Positions 36,599-43,811 of a stretch of DNA of 64,000 nucleotides are shown piece by piece. The number at the start of each line of letters is the position of its first letter. The first letter of the stretch is position 1. Source of the DNA: an uncultured Alphaproteobacteria bacterium. GTDB lineage: Bacteria > Pseudomonadota > Alphaproteobacteria > RF32 > CAG-239. The notes beneath the pieces are model-generated. The model was not told where the DNA came from. It saw only the letters and a program-made list of their open reading frames with translations, and did not search any database. The position numbers and the translations under genes are program-made. Location of the stretch: contig CALXRS010000004.1 in NCBI GenBank assembly GCA_944390915.1, forward strand, positions 1 through 64,000. Direction: 5' to 3'.

Positions 36599-38644
36599 TT
36601 ACAGATGGCCAGTCTTAAACAGTTGCCGATATTTGTATATGCTGCCGTTTTCGACATCCCAGCTGAAATCTTTTTGCATGGCGGCAACCGTCATTCGGTG
36701 TATTTTGTCACTGTGGCAATAAAAAGTTTCCAGCGCCTTGCAGAGGGTTTCGGCATAGGCGTTGGCGTTGGTTTTCAAGCGCTGCGCCGTCAGGTTGCTG
36801 CCGTAGACCCGCCGTTTGTTGGAAGAAAAGAAAACCTCCGTGCGGAAACCGTCCACGCCGTGTTCGATGGTGTCGACCAGTCCGCCGGTGGACATGGCAA
36901 CCGGCAGCGCGCCTTTGGCCATGGCTTCCATCTGGGTCAGGCCGCAGGGTTCAAAGCGGCTGGGCATCATGTAAAAATCGGAGGCCATCTGAACGGCATA
37001 GGCAAAATCGTCCTGATAGCCGCGGAAAACAAAGAGGCGTTCCCCGCAGTTGGGATTTTCGCGCATGACGCGGTCTTTCAGGTTTGTCAGGTGTTCGAAA
37101 TATCCGCTGTCGCCGGCGCCGCCCAAAACGAATACGGGCATTTCTATGTTTTTCAACGCGCCGAAACGGACAAACAGGTTGGTAATAGCCTGAGCGGCAA
37201 TGTCGTAGCCTTTTTGTTCGACCAGCCGGCTGGTGGCGCAGACAATCGGCGTGCGCTCGATGTTTTTGATTTTTTTGCTGATATCGTTAAAGCGGTAGGT
37301 GTCGACCAGCGGAATCACTTTTTGCTTAAAGTCGGCATCGGCGGCAATCCGCGAGATAAGGCGGATAAATTCTTTTTTGTTGGCGAGCTTTTCTTCCAGA
37401 CTGTTTTCGTCATAATAGCGGAAGCAGAACGGCGCAAAATAACGGTTGACAGCTTCAATTCGCTTCGGGTTCGGGGTGATGAGCTTTTTGTCGTAGCCGT
37501 TGACGATGCCGAAAAAGTTGCGGTGGTCTTTGCGTATCTTCAAAATATCGCGAAAGTCATAACCGAAGTCGAGTTCTTTGGACACTTCTTCCATGTAGTT
37601 TTTGGAAACGGTAATCACCCGGTCGGCCAGATGAAAATTGCACGACGCCTGATTGTAGCAATCGTAAACGACTAACGTGTCGCCGGTTCGCGGATTGGCG
37701 TTTTTGACGGCTTTGGCGTTTTTGACGACGGCGGCGGCGGTGTTTTCGTATAAAGAATTGAGCAGTTTGACCGTATTGGGGTAATCCCAGCCCTGATAGC
37801 CCAAATGGTGCGCCAGATGGACGACCGGCAGATTTTTTAATTTTTCGCAAAGCGACGATGTTATCAGTCCTTTTTCGCGGCGGGCAATCGAAAAATATTT
37901 GGTCAGTCCGGCCAGAGCGCCGCTGTGCCAGTCGTTGGCAATCAGCAGGTTGGGTGCCTCCGCTTCGGTTTGTTTTTTTTCAAGCAGGGAGCAAACCAGC
38001 ATGTAGACCGCTTTGGAAAAAAAGGCAAAGCGCTCCACTTCGTTGATGTTGAATTCGTTTAAGACATAGCAGCCGTCCTGCGCCGGATTGTTTTCCGGAT
38101 GGGGGTTGACGGAAAAGAAACGTTCGTTTTCCAAAAACAGATATTGCACCCCGTTGCACCGTCCGCAATAGACGGTAACGGGATGTTTGGTCAAGCTGTT
38201 GCGGCTGTTGCAAAAGGGTACTTTTAAGACAAGAAGTTTTTTTAATTCGATATCTTTTTTTTCGGCGCCGTGATAAACCTCTTTTTCCAAAAAGGCCTTT
38301 TTTTTGCCCGTGTCGCCGGTATAAAGCGGGGTAACGACGGTTATTTTGTCGCCGTGTTTTGCAAAGCAGCGGTTGAAGGCTTCCGGCAGTTCGGAAGCCA
38401 CCATGCCGAGCCCGCCCCATTTCATAAAGGTGGCAGTTTCCGCCGTAATCATCCAGGCGTTGATTTTATCCATCTGCGGCCAGTCTTTTTTGCCGAGACA
38501 TTGTATGCGCCCGAGGTTTTGAATTTCGGCCAGAGCGGGGTTGTTGACCACGCCGAAGGTCAGCGGAAATTTTTTTATGTTAAAACTTTTCGGCAGCGGT
38601 CTGAACGCGCCGTCAACAGCTTTGGATGAGGAAACGGGACTCAT
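36599..38644 (-). CDS. glgA: Glycogen/starch synthase (GT5), long variant
   Basis: A 681-residue GT-B enzyme. The ADP-glucose contact loop reads KWGGLGMVASELPEAF (75-90), preceded by about 60 extra residues; HNxxYQG appears as HHLGYQGW. RLVEQKGYDI and the final donor site PSRFEPCGLTQMEAMAKG with STGGLVDTI are typical. It elongates alpha-1,4 glucan from ADP-glucose for storage. It is longer than the usual 480 residues, with insertions in the acceptor half; KTGGLGDV of the family is here KWGGLGMV. The ATG at 38644 is preferred over a TTG two codons earlier. No other glycogen gene is near. Confidence 0.88.
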   Translation of the reverse strand: MSPVSSSKAVDGAFRPLPKSFNIKKFPLTFGVVNNPALAEIQNLGRIQCLGKKDWPQMDKINAWMITAETATFMKWGGLGMVASELPEAFNRCFAKHGDKITVVTPLYTGDTGKKKAFLEKEVYHGAEKKDIELKKLLVLKVPFCNSRNSLTKHPVTVYCGRCNGVQYLFLENERFFSVNPHPENNPAQDGCYVLNEFNINEVERFAFFSKAVYMLVCSLLEKKQTEAEAPNLLIANDWHSGALAGLTKYFSIARREKGLITSSLCEKLKNLPVVHLAHHLGYQGWDYPNTVKLLNSLYENTAAAVVKNAKAVKNANPRTGDTLVVYDCYNQASCNFHLADRVITVSKNYMEEVSKELDFGYDFRDILKIRKDHRNFFGIVNGYDKKLITPNPKRIEAVNRYFAPFCFRYYDENSLEEKLANKKEFIRLISRIAADADFKQKVIPLVDTYRFNDISKKIKNIERTPIVCATSRLVEQKGYDIAAQAITNLFVRFGALKNIEMPVFVLGGAGDSGYFEHLTNLKDRVMRENPNCGERLFVFRGYQDDFAYAVQMASDFYMMPSRFEPCGLTQMEAMAKGALPVAMSTGGLVDTIEHGVDGFRTEVFFSSNKRRVYGSNLTAQRLKTNANAYAETLCKALETFYCHSDKIHRMTVAAMQKDFSWDVENGSIYKYRQLFKTGHL

Positions 38645-38737
38645 GCTCAATCTCTCTTTTAGTCAGAATAATCCAGCCACGGAAAAAATACTCTGCCTGT
38701 TTTAATAATTGATTAAAAAAGGCAAAAATTTATCCAC

Positions 38738-38766
38738 TTGACTTGTTTCTTCTAAATTATTAAATC
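38738..38766 (+). promoter_or_regulatory. Candidate promoter of grpE
   Basis: TTGACT at 38738-38743, 17 bases, TAAATC at 38761-38766. It lies about 50 bases before the grpE start. No RpoH-type -10 is found at the expected spacing. Confidence 0.4.
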
Positions 38767-38816
38767 TTTTATATAAAGAATATACGCGCTTTGCAAAAAA
38801 AATTAAAGAGGTAAAA

Positions 38817-39377
38817 ATGAAAAAGGATGAAATTGAGCATAACTTGTCCGACGAAAACGATATTGTGACGGAAGATGCGGAATGCCTTGCCGAAGAAATC
38901 GAAAAAACTTCCGAAAAAATCGACGAAGAGGCCGAGCTGCTGAAAGAGGAAAATGCCAAACTGAAGGACGACTGTCTGCGCGCGTATGCCGAACTGGAAA
39001 ACACCAAAAAAAGATGCGCCGCGGAAATGGAAAAAACTTCCAAATATGCCGTCAGTTCTTTTGCTAAGGAAGTTTTGTCGGTGGCCGACAATCTGCATCG
39101 GGCGCTTGCCGCCGCGGAAGAATTGCCCGGCAGCGATTGCGAACAGCTCAAAAAAGGGGTGGAACTTACCGAATCGGAGCTGGCAAAGGTTTTGGCCAAA
39201 TTCGGCGTGGTTAAAATGGAACCTATGGGAAAAGTTTTTGATCCGGCCTTCCACCGCGTAGTGCAGGAAGTGGAAGACAAATCCAAGCCGGCCGGAACCG
39301 TCGTTGCCGAGTTGCAGACCGGATATATGATTAATGACAGGATACTGCGCGAGGCAATGGTTATTGTCAGCCGTTAA
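38817..39377 (+). CDS. grpE: Nucleotide exchange factor GrpE
   Basis: A 186-residue co-chaperone that releases ADP from DnaK. It has the acidic N-terminal part, the long dimerising coiled coil (residues 30-95, LKEENAKLKDDCLRAYAELEN), and the beta domain with the family signature FDPAFHRVVQEVEDKSKPAG-type sequence. A strong SD (AAAGAGG) precedes the ATG. dnaJ is in this window at 50768 but dnaK is not, so the chaperone genes are dispersed. Confidence 0.96.
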   Translation: MKKDEIEHNLSDENDIVTEDAECLAEEIEKTSEKIDEEAELLKEENAKLKDDCLRAYAELENTKKRCAAEMEKTSKYAVSSFAKEVLSVADNLHRALAAAEELPGSDCEQLKKGVELTESELAKVLAKFGVVKMEPMGKVFDPAFHRVVQEVEDKSKPAGTVVAELQTGYMINDRILREAMVIVSR

Positions 39378-39438
39378 AAAACAGAATTTCAGAAAGCGTA
39401 ACGAATGTCGGCAACGGTTCGGAAACGGGTTTTTTAAC

Positions 39439-39466
39439 TTGACAGAAATATATTTTTGTCTACAAT
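39439..39466 (+). promoter_or_regulatory. Sigma-70 promoter of the glycosyltransferase gene
   Basis: TTGACA at 39439-39444, 16 bases, TACAAT at 39461-39466. Transcription would start near 39473, giving a leader of about 40 bases with AAAGGA before the ATG. Confidence 0.65.
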
Positions 39467-39511
39467 GAAATTGTTTCAAGCCTGAATTAGGTCGATGATA
39501 AAGGATATAAG

Positions 39512-40558
39512 ATGGAAAAATGTTTTGTTTTGCTGCGGGCATATAATGTTGAACAATATATAAAAAAAGCAATAGATTCGGTTTTGAAGCAAGATTATCC
39601 GAATGTAGAACTGCTTGTTCTCGATGACGGCTCGACGGACAGAACGGCGGAGATCGTTTGCGGTTACGATAATCCGAAAATACGTTATACCCGCTGCGAA
39701 AACAAAGGACCGGCCGGTGCTTTCCGCGTTATTGCGGCGGAAACTCTCCGGCGCGCCGATAAAAACGACTACATTTTTTCTTTGGACGGCGACGATTTTT
39801 ATACCAGAGAAGACGCTCTTTCCGGTACCGTTAAAAGAATGAAGGCGCTTGATGCCAACTTGTGCATTATCGGCATGGAATTCAGCGGCGATAAGAACTT
39901 TGTGTTGCAACCGAATGCCGGTAAGAAGCATAATGATACGGTGAAAAAGCTGGCCGCCAGAAATCGGGCGGAAAACATTATGACGGCACCGTTCATAATT
40001 GACGCCGACACCGCCTTGTGCAGCAAAGTATATCGCCGGGATATGTTTGCAAAATATATCAATCTGCTGCCGGAGTTTGCGCCGGATTTGAAAGTTTGCG
40101 AAGATTTTCCGACAACGGTTGCGCTGTTGATGAAAGATGCTCGGGTAACCGCCAATCCGGATATTTTTTACGGCTATTACAAACACGGCGGCAGCGTTAC
40201 CTCCAAGCCGAAAGTGGCCGATTTCGAGCGGGACAGAATCCAGTTTTTGAAAATAACGCAACAGCTTGTTGCGCAGAATCCGCAAGAGTTTTTTGCGGTT
40301 GCTCCCTGCTTTGTCAACAAGTTCATCAGAGCAAAGTATGAGATTATCTCGGGTATTGTCGACAATAAGGTCAAAAACGGCGCTTTGCCGGCCGACTACA
40401 GCAAAAAACAGTTTCAGGAGACATTCCGTCGCGAGATAAATCTTGATTTTCTGAAATCGACCGAGACGGAAAAGACGGCAGACGACCAGCCGGTCAATCG
40501 GGCGGATCAAAAGACTTTGCCGTCGAAAATGGCAACCTCCGGCAGGGAGCCGTATTAA
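39512..40558 (+). CDS. Family 2 glycosyltransferase
   Basis: A 348-residue GT-A enzyme. The nucleotide-sugar site is VLLVLDDGSTDRT-like (ELLVLDDGSTDRT), the metal-binding DxD is FSLDGDDFY, and NVEQYIKKAIDSVLKQDYP is the standard N-terminal helix. The acceptor half contains ILLVCEDFPTTVALL-type residues (VCEDFPTTVALL), where the ED pair is the likely catalytic base region. No membrane segment. It probably adds a sugar to a surface polysaccharide or LPS; the acceptor is unknown. The tail of about 45 residues is polar and likely disordered. Ends four bases before the convergent regulator gene. Confidence 0.9.
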   Translation: MEKCFVLLRAYNVEQYIKKAIDSVLKQDYPNVELLVLDDGSTDRTAEIVCGYDNPKIRYTRCENKGPAGAFRVIAAETLRRADKNDYIFSLDGDDFYTREDALSGTVKRMKALDANLCIIGMEFSGDKNFVLQPNAGKKHNDTVKKLAARNRAENIMTAPFIIDADTALCSKVYRRDMFAKYINLLPEFAPDLKVCEDFPTTVALLMKDARVTANPDIFYGYYKHGGSVTSKPKVADFERDRIQFLKITQQLVAQNPQEFFAVAPCFVNKFIRAKYEIISGIVDNKVKNGALPADYSKKQFQETFRREINLDFLKSTETEKTADDQPVNRADQKTLPSKMATSGREPY

Positions 40559-40562
40559 AAAC

Positions 40563-41207
40563 TTAGAACAACGATTTGTCGGCCAGCGAGTAATAGCGCT
40601 TGCGGATGCATTCCAGACAGGTTTTGTGCACGCCTTTGGTCAGTTCGTAAATGATAAAACGGCCGTCGCGGCGGGCGGTGACAAAGCCGTCGTCGCGCAG
40701 ACGTTTCAGGTATTGCGAAACCTTGACCTGTTCGCCGTCGATGCCGGCAATGATGTCGCCGACGTTTTGCGGGCCGTTTATAAGCAGATATTCCAAGATA
40801 CGCATTTTGTCGTAGTTGGCAAAGAGCTTGATACGGTTGGCCGTCATCATCGTGTAGTCGGCGGGCAGCAGCGCTTTGCAGCCTTCGCGCAGATATTTGA
40901 AGTCGTCGGTCATATAGCCGTAAAGCTTGCGCAGGCACACAAAAATACTTGCCGGATATTCTTCGCAGATTTCGTAATAGATAAAGATTCCCCGGCGGAC
41001 GGTTTTGACCAGATTGGCATCGCGCATTTTGCGCAGGCTTTGCGACACCATAACCTGTTCCGCGCCGAGGGCTTTGGTAATGGCGGAAACGGAAGCGCTG
41101 CCGTTGACATCCAGATATTCCAGAATATGCAGTCGGAGCGGATGGGCAATGTATGAAATGCCGCGGACGGCTTTTTTCATGACTTCGACGGGGAGTTGCT
41201 GTTCCAT
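40563..41207 (-). CDS. Transcription regulator with two fused ArsR-type winged-helix domains
   Basis: A 214-residue protein with a duplicated winged helix. Copy one (about 14-82) has AHPLRLHILEYL and VMVSQSLRKMRDANLVKTVR; copy two (about 118-195) has NYDKMRILEYL and VKVSQYLKRLRDDGFVTARRDGR. A single polypeptide would therefore present two DNA-reading heads, as an ArsR dimer does. Cys residues occur as FVCLRK after copy one and as TCLECIRKR after copy two, possible metal or thiol sensing sites. It ends a four-gene unit behind a palindromic promoter and is a likely autoregulator. Start MEQQLPVE has a weak ribosome site. Confidence 0.85.
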   Translation of the reverse strand: MEQQLPVEVMKKAVRGISYIAHPLRLHILEYLDVNGSASVSAITKALGAEQVMVSQSLRKMRDANLVKTVRRGIFIYYEICEEYPASIFVCLRKLYGYMTDDFKYLREGCKALLPADYTMMTANRIKLFANYDKMRILEYLLINGPQNVGDIIAGIDGEQVKVSQYLKRLRDDGFVTARRDGRFIIYELTKGVHKTCLECIRKRYYSLADKSLF

Positions 41208-41269
41208 GGCTTTGTTCCCGATAAAAAATACAAATTTCCGGCCGGAAAATTTTTATCCCGGCCGGGAGG

Positions 41270-41650
41270 TTATTTCAAATACGGCTGCACATATTCGTCA
41301 AACAGACGCGGGCTTTCTTTTTCCGACCAGCCCATCAGATATTTGTCGCCCATGCAGAAAAGCGGCGTGCCGACACTGCGGCCGAGCTCAAATTTTTCTG
41401 CGCACTTGACCAGCAGTTCATAGCCGCCGGGGTTGTGGATGTTAATTATCGCCATTTCCAGCGACGGGTATTTGGCGTTGATGTAGTCCATTGCCTGATG
41501 GCAGAAACGGCATTCGTTGTAGTAGAAAAAGTAGATTTTATTATCTGCCAGTTCTTCAGACGTCGGTTCGGCGGCGTCTGCCGCGGAACGGTTGTCGCAA
41601 CCGGCGGTGAAAAAAGCGGCCAACAGCAGCAGGGCTAAAAATTTGCGCAT
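41270..41650 (-). CDS. Thioredoxin-like lipoprotein with CxxC
   Basis: A 126-residue protein. Signal sequence MRKFLALLLLAAFFTAGC ends in a lipobox with Cys 18. The mature part opens with a glutaredoxin/thioredoxin-like strand and active site, IYFFYYNECRFCHQAM (CRFC, about residues 47-50), a cis-Pro loop GTPLFCMGDKYLMGW and a helical end. It would act as a thiol-disulfide protein tethered in the periplasm. SD AAAGGAGAAA is strong. It follows the 210-residue protein by 13 bases and precedes the ArsR regulator by 62. Redox partner unknown; the CxxC membrane protein of the same operon is the obvious candidate. Confidence 0.85.
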   Translation of the reverse strand: MRKFLALLLLAAFFTAGCDNRSAADAAEPTSEELADNKIYFFYYNECRFCHQAMDYINAKYPSLEMAIINIHNPGGYELLVKCAEKFELGRSVGTPLFCMGDKYLMGWSEKESPRLFDEYVQPYLK

Positions 41651-41663
41651 GTTCTTTTCTCCT

Positions 41664-42296
41664 TTATTCTATGCAGCAGTCTACGGCCTTGCGGACAAAA
41701 GCCTTCAGTTTGGCAAGGGTTGTTTTCGGCGCTTCCGCGTTATCTTCGTTTTCCGGAGTTTCCGCCGCCGCGTCCGCGCTTTTTTCCGCTTTGGCGTCGG
41801 TTGTTTTAACGTTGTCGGCCGCGCTCAGGCTCTCGGTCAGTTTTTTGACGTCGTCGTAGCTTTCTTCTATCCATTTGACGTCTTCCAGATTGAGCAGTTT
41901 CATGTTTAAGCCCCAGAACAGGCAATAAAGTTCATAAGACTGGTCAAACAAATCGTAGGCTTCCTGCCGGTGGCCGAGGCTTTGTTGTTTGGTGCCCACT
42001 TCCATCAGCCGCATGGAGGCCGACAGCAGATGTTTGGAAATGCACCATACCTCGCCCTCGTATTCGGGAATAACTTTCTGCATCAGGCGTTTTCTGGTTT
42101 CGCGCACCTGTTCGATGAGGTCATAATAAGACGTTTTGCCGGTTTTGGCGCCGGAAAACATCAAATGTTCCTCTATCGAAATCAGGTTCATGATGCCGAT
42201 GGTCAAATCCTGATCCGAAGACAGATCTTTGGGATTTACCTTTTTGGCGGAATCGATTTTTTCCACATAATCTTTGACGTTTTTTATTTTTTTCAT
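41664..42296 (-). CDS. Conserved-looking helical protein of unknown function
   Basis: A 210-residue soluble, mostly helical protein. Notable stretches are IGIMNLISIEEHLMFSGAKT, EVWCISKHLLSASMRLMEVG and YELYCLFWGLNMKLLN; a long Ala/Glu/Asp/Lys-rich linker and a basic, Cys-bearing tail (FVRKAVDCCIE) end it. I recall proteins with the same EEHLxFTGAKTGK and EVWCxSKHLLAASMRLMEVG wording among candidate phyla (Patescibacteria) genomes, unannotated; this is memory, not a search. The ATG at 42296 has GGAG nine bases upstream; an in-frame ATG at 42311 lacks one. It sits between two CxxC proteins in one operon. Confidence 0.7.
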   Translation of the reverse strand: MKKIKNVKDYVEKIDSAKKVNPKDLSSDQDLTIGIMNLISIEEHLMFSGAKTGKTSYYDLIEQVRETRKRLMQKVIPEYEGEVWCISKHLLSASMRLMEVGTKQQSLGHRQEAYDLFDQSYELYCLFWGLNMKLLNLEDVKWIEESYDDVKKLTESLSAADNVKTTDAKAEKSADAAAETPENEDNAEAPKTTLAKLKAFVRKAVDCCIE

Positions 42297-42319
42297 GGTC
42301 AAATTCTCCATTTTGACGG

Positions 42320-42823
42320 TTACAGGGGGTAGTAGTTGACATAGGCGCTGGCAACGCCGAGCAAAACCAGCGGCAGCACGACTTTTTCAAACGGAAAATG
42401 GGCGTGCCCGCCGTTTTTTCTTTTCATCCATTGATAAAATTTTTGGGAGCAGACGAAAATGACGGCGCCGGCCAGGGCTGACAGCAAAAACGGATCGATG
42501 TATAAAAAGCCGATGATTTTCGGCATGTAAGGCAGCATGCCGAGATATACAAAACCTATCATGGCAACGCTTGTTGCCACCAGCAGGAAATCGCGCCCCG
42601 GAAATTGCCAGTTCCTTTTTTCGAACCATGCTACCGCCCAATAGCCGAGGATGGCAAGCATGGCGCCGGCCCACAGGGCGACGACGTTGTCGCTGATGCC
42701 GAGCCGCCGGGATATTTCCAGCGAGGCGCCGATGGCCACCGTGCATACCACGCAGGCGGGGTTGGCCAAAGCGGCGAAAGGCAGGAACAGCAGCCCGAAA
42801 AATGAGAGTATTGCTTTTTTCAT
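42320..42823 (-). CDS. Membrane protein with an exported CxxC near the N-terminus
   Basis: A 167-residue protein. A signal-type helix (residues 1-20) is followed by NPACVVCTVAIGASL, with CVVC just past the likely cleavage or membrane exit point. Four or five more helices follow, then RKNGGHAHFPFEKVVLP near 134-151. I recall similar proteins, with CPLCTxGAGxxxGxSRxLGI and KKNxGHAxFPFQKVVMP motifs, from Patescibacteria; unnamed. CxxC and the GHAxFPFxK block are probably functional. First gene of the cassette; SD GAAAGGT is seven bases before the ATG and directly follows the operator. Confidence 0.75.
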   Translation of the reverse strand: MKKAILSFFGLLFLPFAALANPACVVCTVAIGASLEISRRLGISDNVVALWAGAMLAILGYWAVAWFEKRNWQFPGRDFLLVATSVAMIGFVYLGMLPYMPKIIGFLYIDPFLLSALAGAVIFVCSQKFYQWMKRKNGGHAHFPFEKVVLPLVLLGVASAYVNYYPL

Positions 42824-42837
42824 TATATGTACCTTTC

Positions 42838-42879
42838 AATATATAACAATATTTATATATATGTATATTGCTATATATT
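42838..42879. promoter_or_regulatory. Inverted-repeat operator of the redox-like cassette
   Basis: AATATATAACAATAT (42838-42852) and ATATTGCTATATATT (42865-42879) are inverted repeats with one mismatch in 15 and a 12-base spacer. The arms match the AT-rich imperfect palindromes typical of ArsR/SmtB operators. One arm overlaps the -10 box and spacer, the other lies at and after the predicted start of transcription, which fits repression by the operon's own ArsR-like product. Confidence 0.65.
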
Positions 42880-42890
42880 ATTATTGTCAA
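42862..42890 (-). promoter_or_regulatory. Sigma-70 promoter of the four-gene cassette
   Basis: On the minus strand TTGACA (42885-42890), 17 bases, TATACA (42862-42867). This is nearly ideal. Transcription would start near 42855, in the middle of the operator. Confidence 0.75.
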
Positions 42891-42942
42891 GTATGAAAAT
42901 AAAGTTTCGGTGTGCTTGTTTTAATAAATGGTAAGAATTAGA

Positions 42943-42951
42943 TGCTATAAT
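42943..42951 (+). promoter_or_regulatory. Extended -10 promoter of the flavodoxin gene
   Basis: TGCTATAAT is a perfect extended -10 element, 38 bases before the flavodoxin ATG. No good -35 is seen, which extended -10 promoters do not require. Confidence 0.55.
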
Positions 42952-42988
42952 AAACTATCTGTCTTTAGTTTTTGAGGAGAATTTGACA

Positions 42989-43618
42989 ATGAAAATTGTT
43001 ATTTATATTGTGTTGGCGGCAGCGGTTGCCGCAGCGGCTGCCGGCTGGGGGCATCTGGCCAGAGTGGCCGCAAAAAACAAAAAAGAGATGGCGCAATATG
43101 CCGGCGAGGAGGAAAAAGTGACCGCCAACTTCGGCAAAACGCTGGTGATTTATTATTCGCTGACCGGACACACCCGTGCAATTGCCGAAAAAATTGCCGT
43201 CAAAACAGGAGCGGATGTCTATGAAATAAAAACAAAAGAAAAGTTAAATGGCAAACCGTGGTTTTATCTTACTCTGAAAAAACAGTTGAAAGATAAAAAA
43301 TATCCGGAGCTGGCCGGTTATATGCCCGATTTGTCCGTGTATGACACTGTTTTCGTCGGTGCCCCCGTATGGTGGTATACAATGGCTACGCCGCTTTATG
43401 CCTTTTTACAGCAGGCCGATTTTGCCGGCAAAAAGGTTGTGCCGTTTTCCACTCAGGGCAGCAATGTCGGAACCTATTTTGACGATTTTGCCGGAGAAGC
43501 ACACAATGCCGAGATTTTGCAAGGCGCGTCTTTCAACAATCTGCCGGCGGAATACGCGCGGGCGGAAGACAATAAAGTCAGCCGCTGGCTTAATTCAATC
43601 GGCGGTGTTGCCGAATAA
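42989..43618 (+). CDS. Membrane-anchored flavodoxin
   Basis: A 209-residue protein. An N-terminal helix (IVIYIVLAAAVAAAAAGW) anchors or exports it; a charged linker leads to a flavodoxin fold with the FMN phosphate loop YYSLTGHTRAIAEKI (about residues 55-69), an aromatic FMN loop GAPVWWYTMATPLYAFL, and PFSTQGSNVG. Flavodoxins of this type (Flavodoxin_4/YlkN-like group) are single-electron carriers or NADPH-linked reductases. It is transcribed away from the CxxC cassette from a shared 165-base gap, so regulation by the same palindrome is possible. ATG 42989 with AGGAG upstream is preferred over TTG 42983. Confidence 0.85.
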   Translation: MKIVIYIVLAAAVAAAAAGWGHLARVAAKNKKEMAQYAGEEEKVTANFGKTLVIYYSLTGHTRAIAEKIAVKTGADVYEIKTKEKLNGKPWFYLTLKKQLKDKKYPELAGYMPDLSVYDTVFVGAPVWWYTMATPLYAFLQQADFAGKKVVPFSTQGSNVGTYFDDFAGEAHNAEILQGASFNNLPAEYARAEDNKVSRWLNSIGGVAE

Positions 43619-43747
43619 TATCGGAGAACAACGCTTATTTGCGGATATTTTCGTATACTATCGAATAAATATTGCTTTTTAAGTAAAGCAAAAAGTTTTT
43701 TTGAAAGCCGGCGGAATATTATTTGTCGAAACTTGACAAAATTTGTT

Positions 43748-43776
43748 TTGACAGCTCAGCCGACCCGTGCTATATC
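43748..43776 (+). promoter_or_regulatory. Sigma-70 promoter of the HAD-like gene
   Basis: TTGACA (43748-43753), 17 bases, TATATC (43771-43776). The predicted transcript starts near 43783, so its leader is about 29 bases, AT-rich and without a Shine-Dalgarno sequence. A second TTGACA occurs at 43733 but lacks a partner. Confidence 0.65.
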
Positions 43777-43811
43777 TGAAAAAGGTTATCTATCATTAAA
43801 TTTACTATTAT

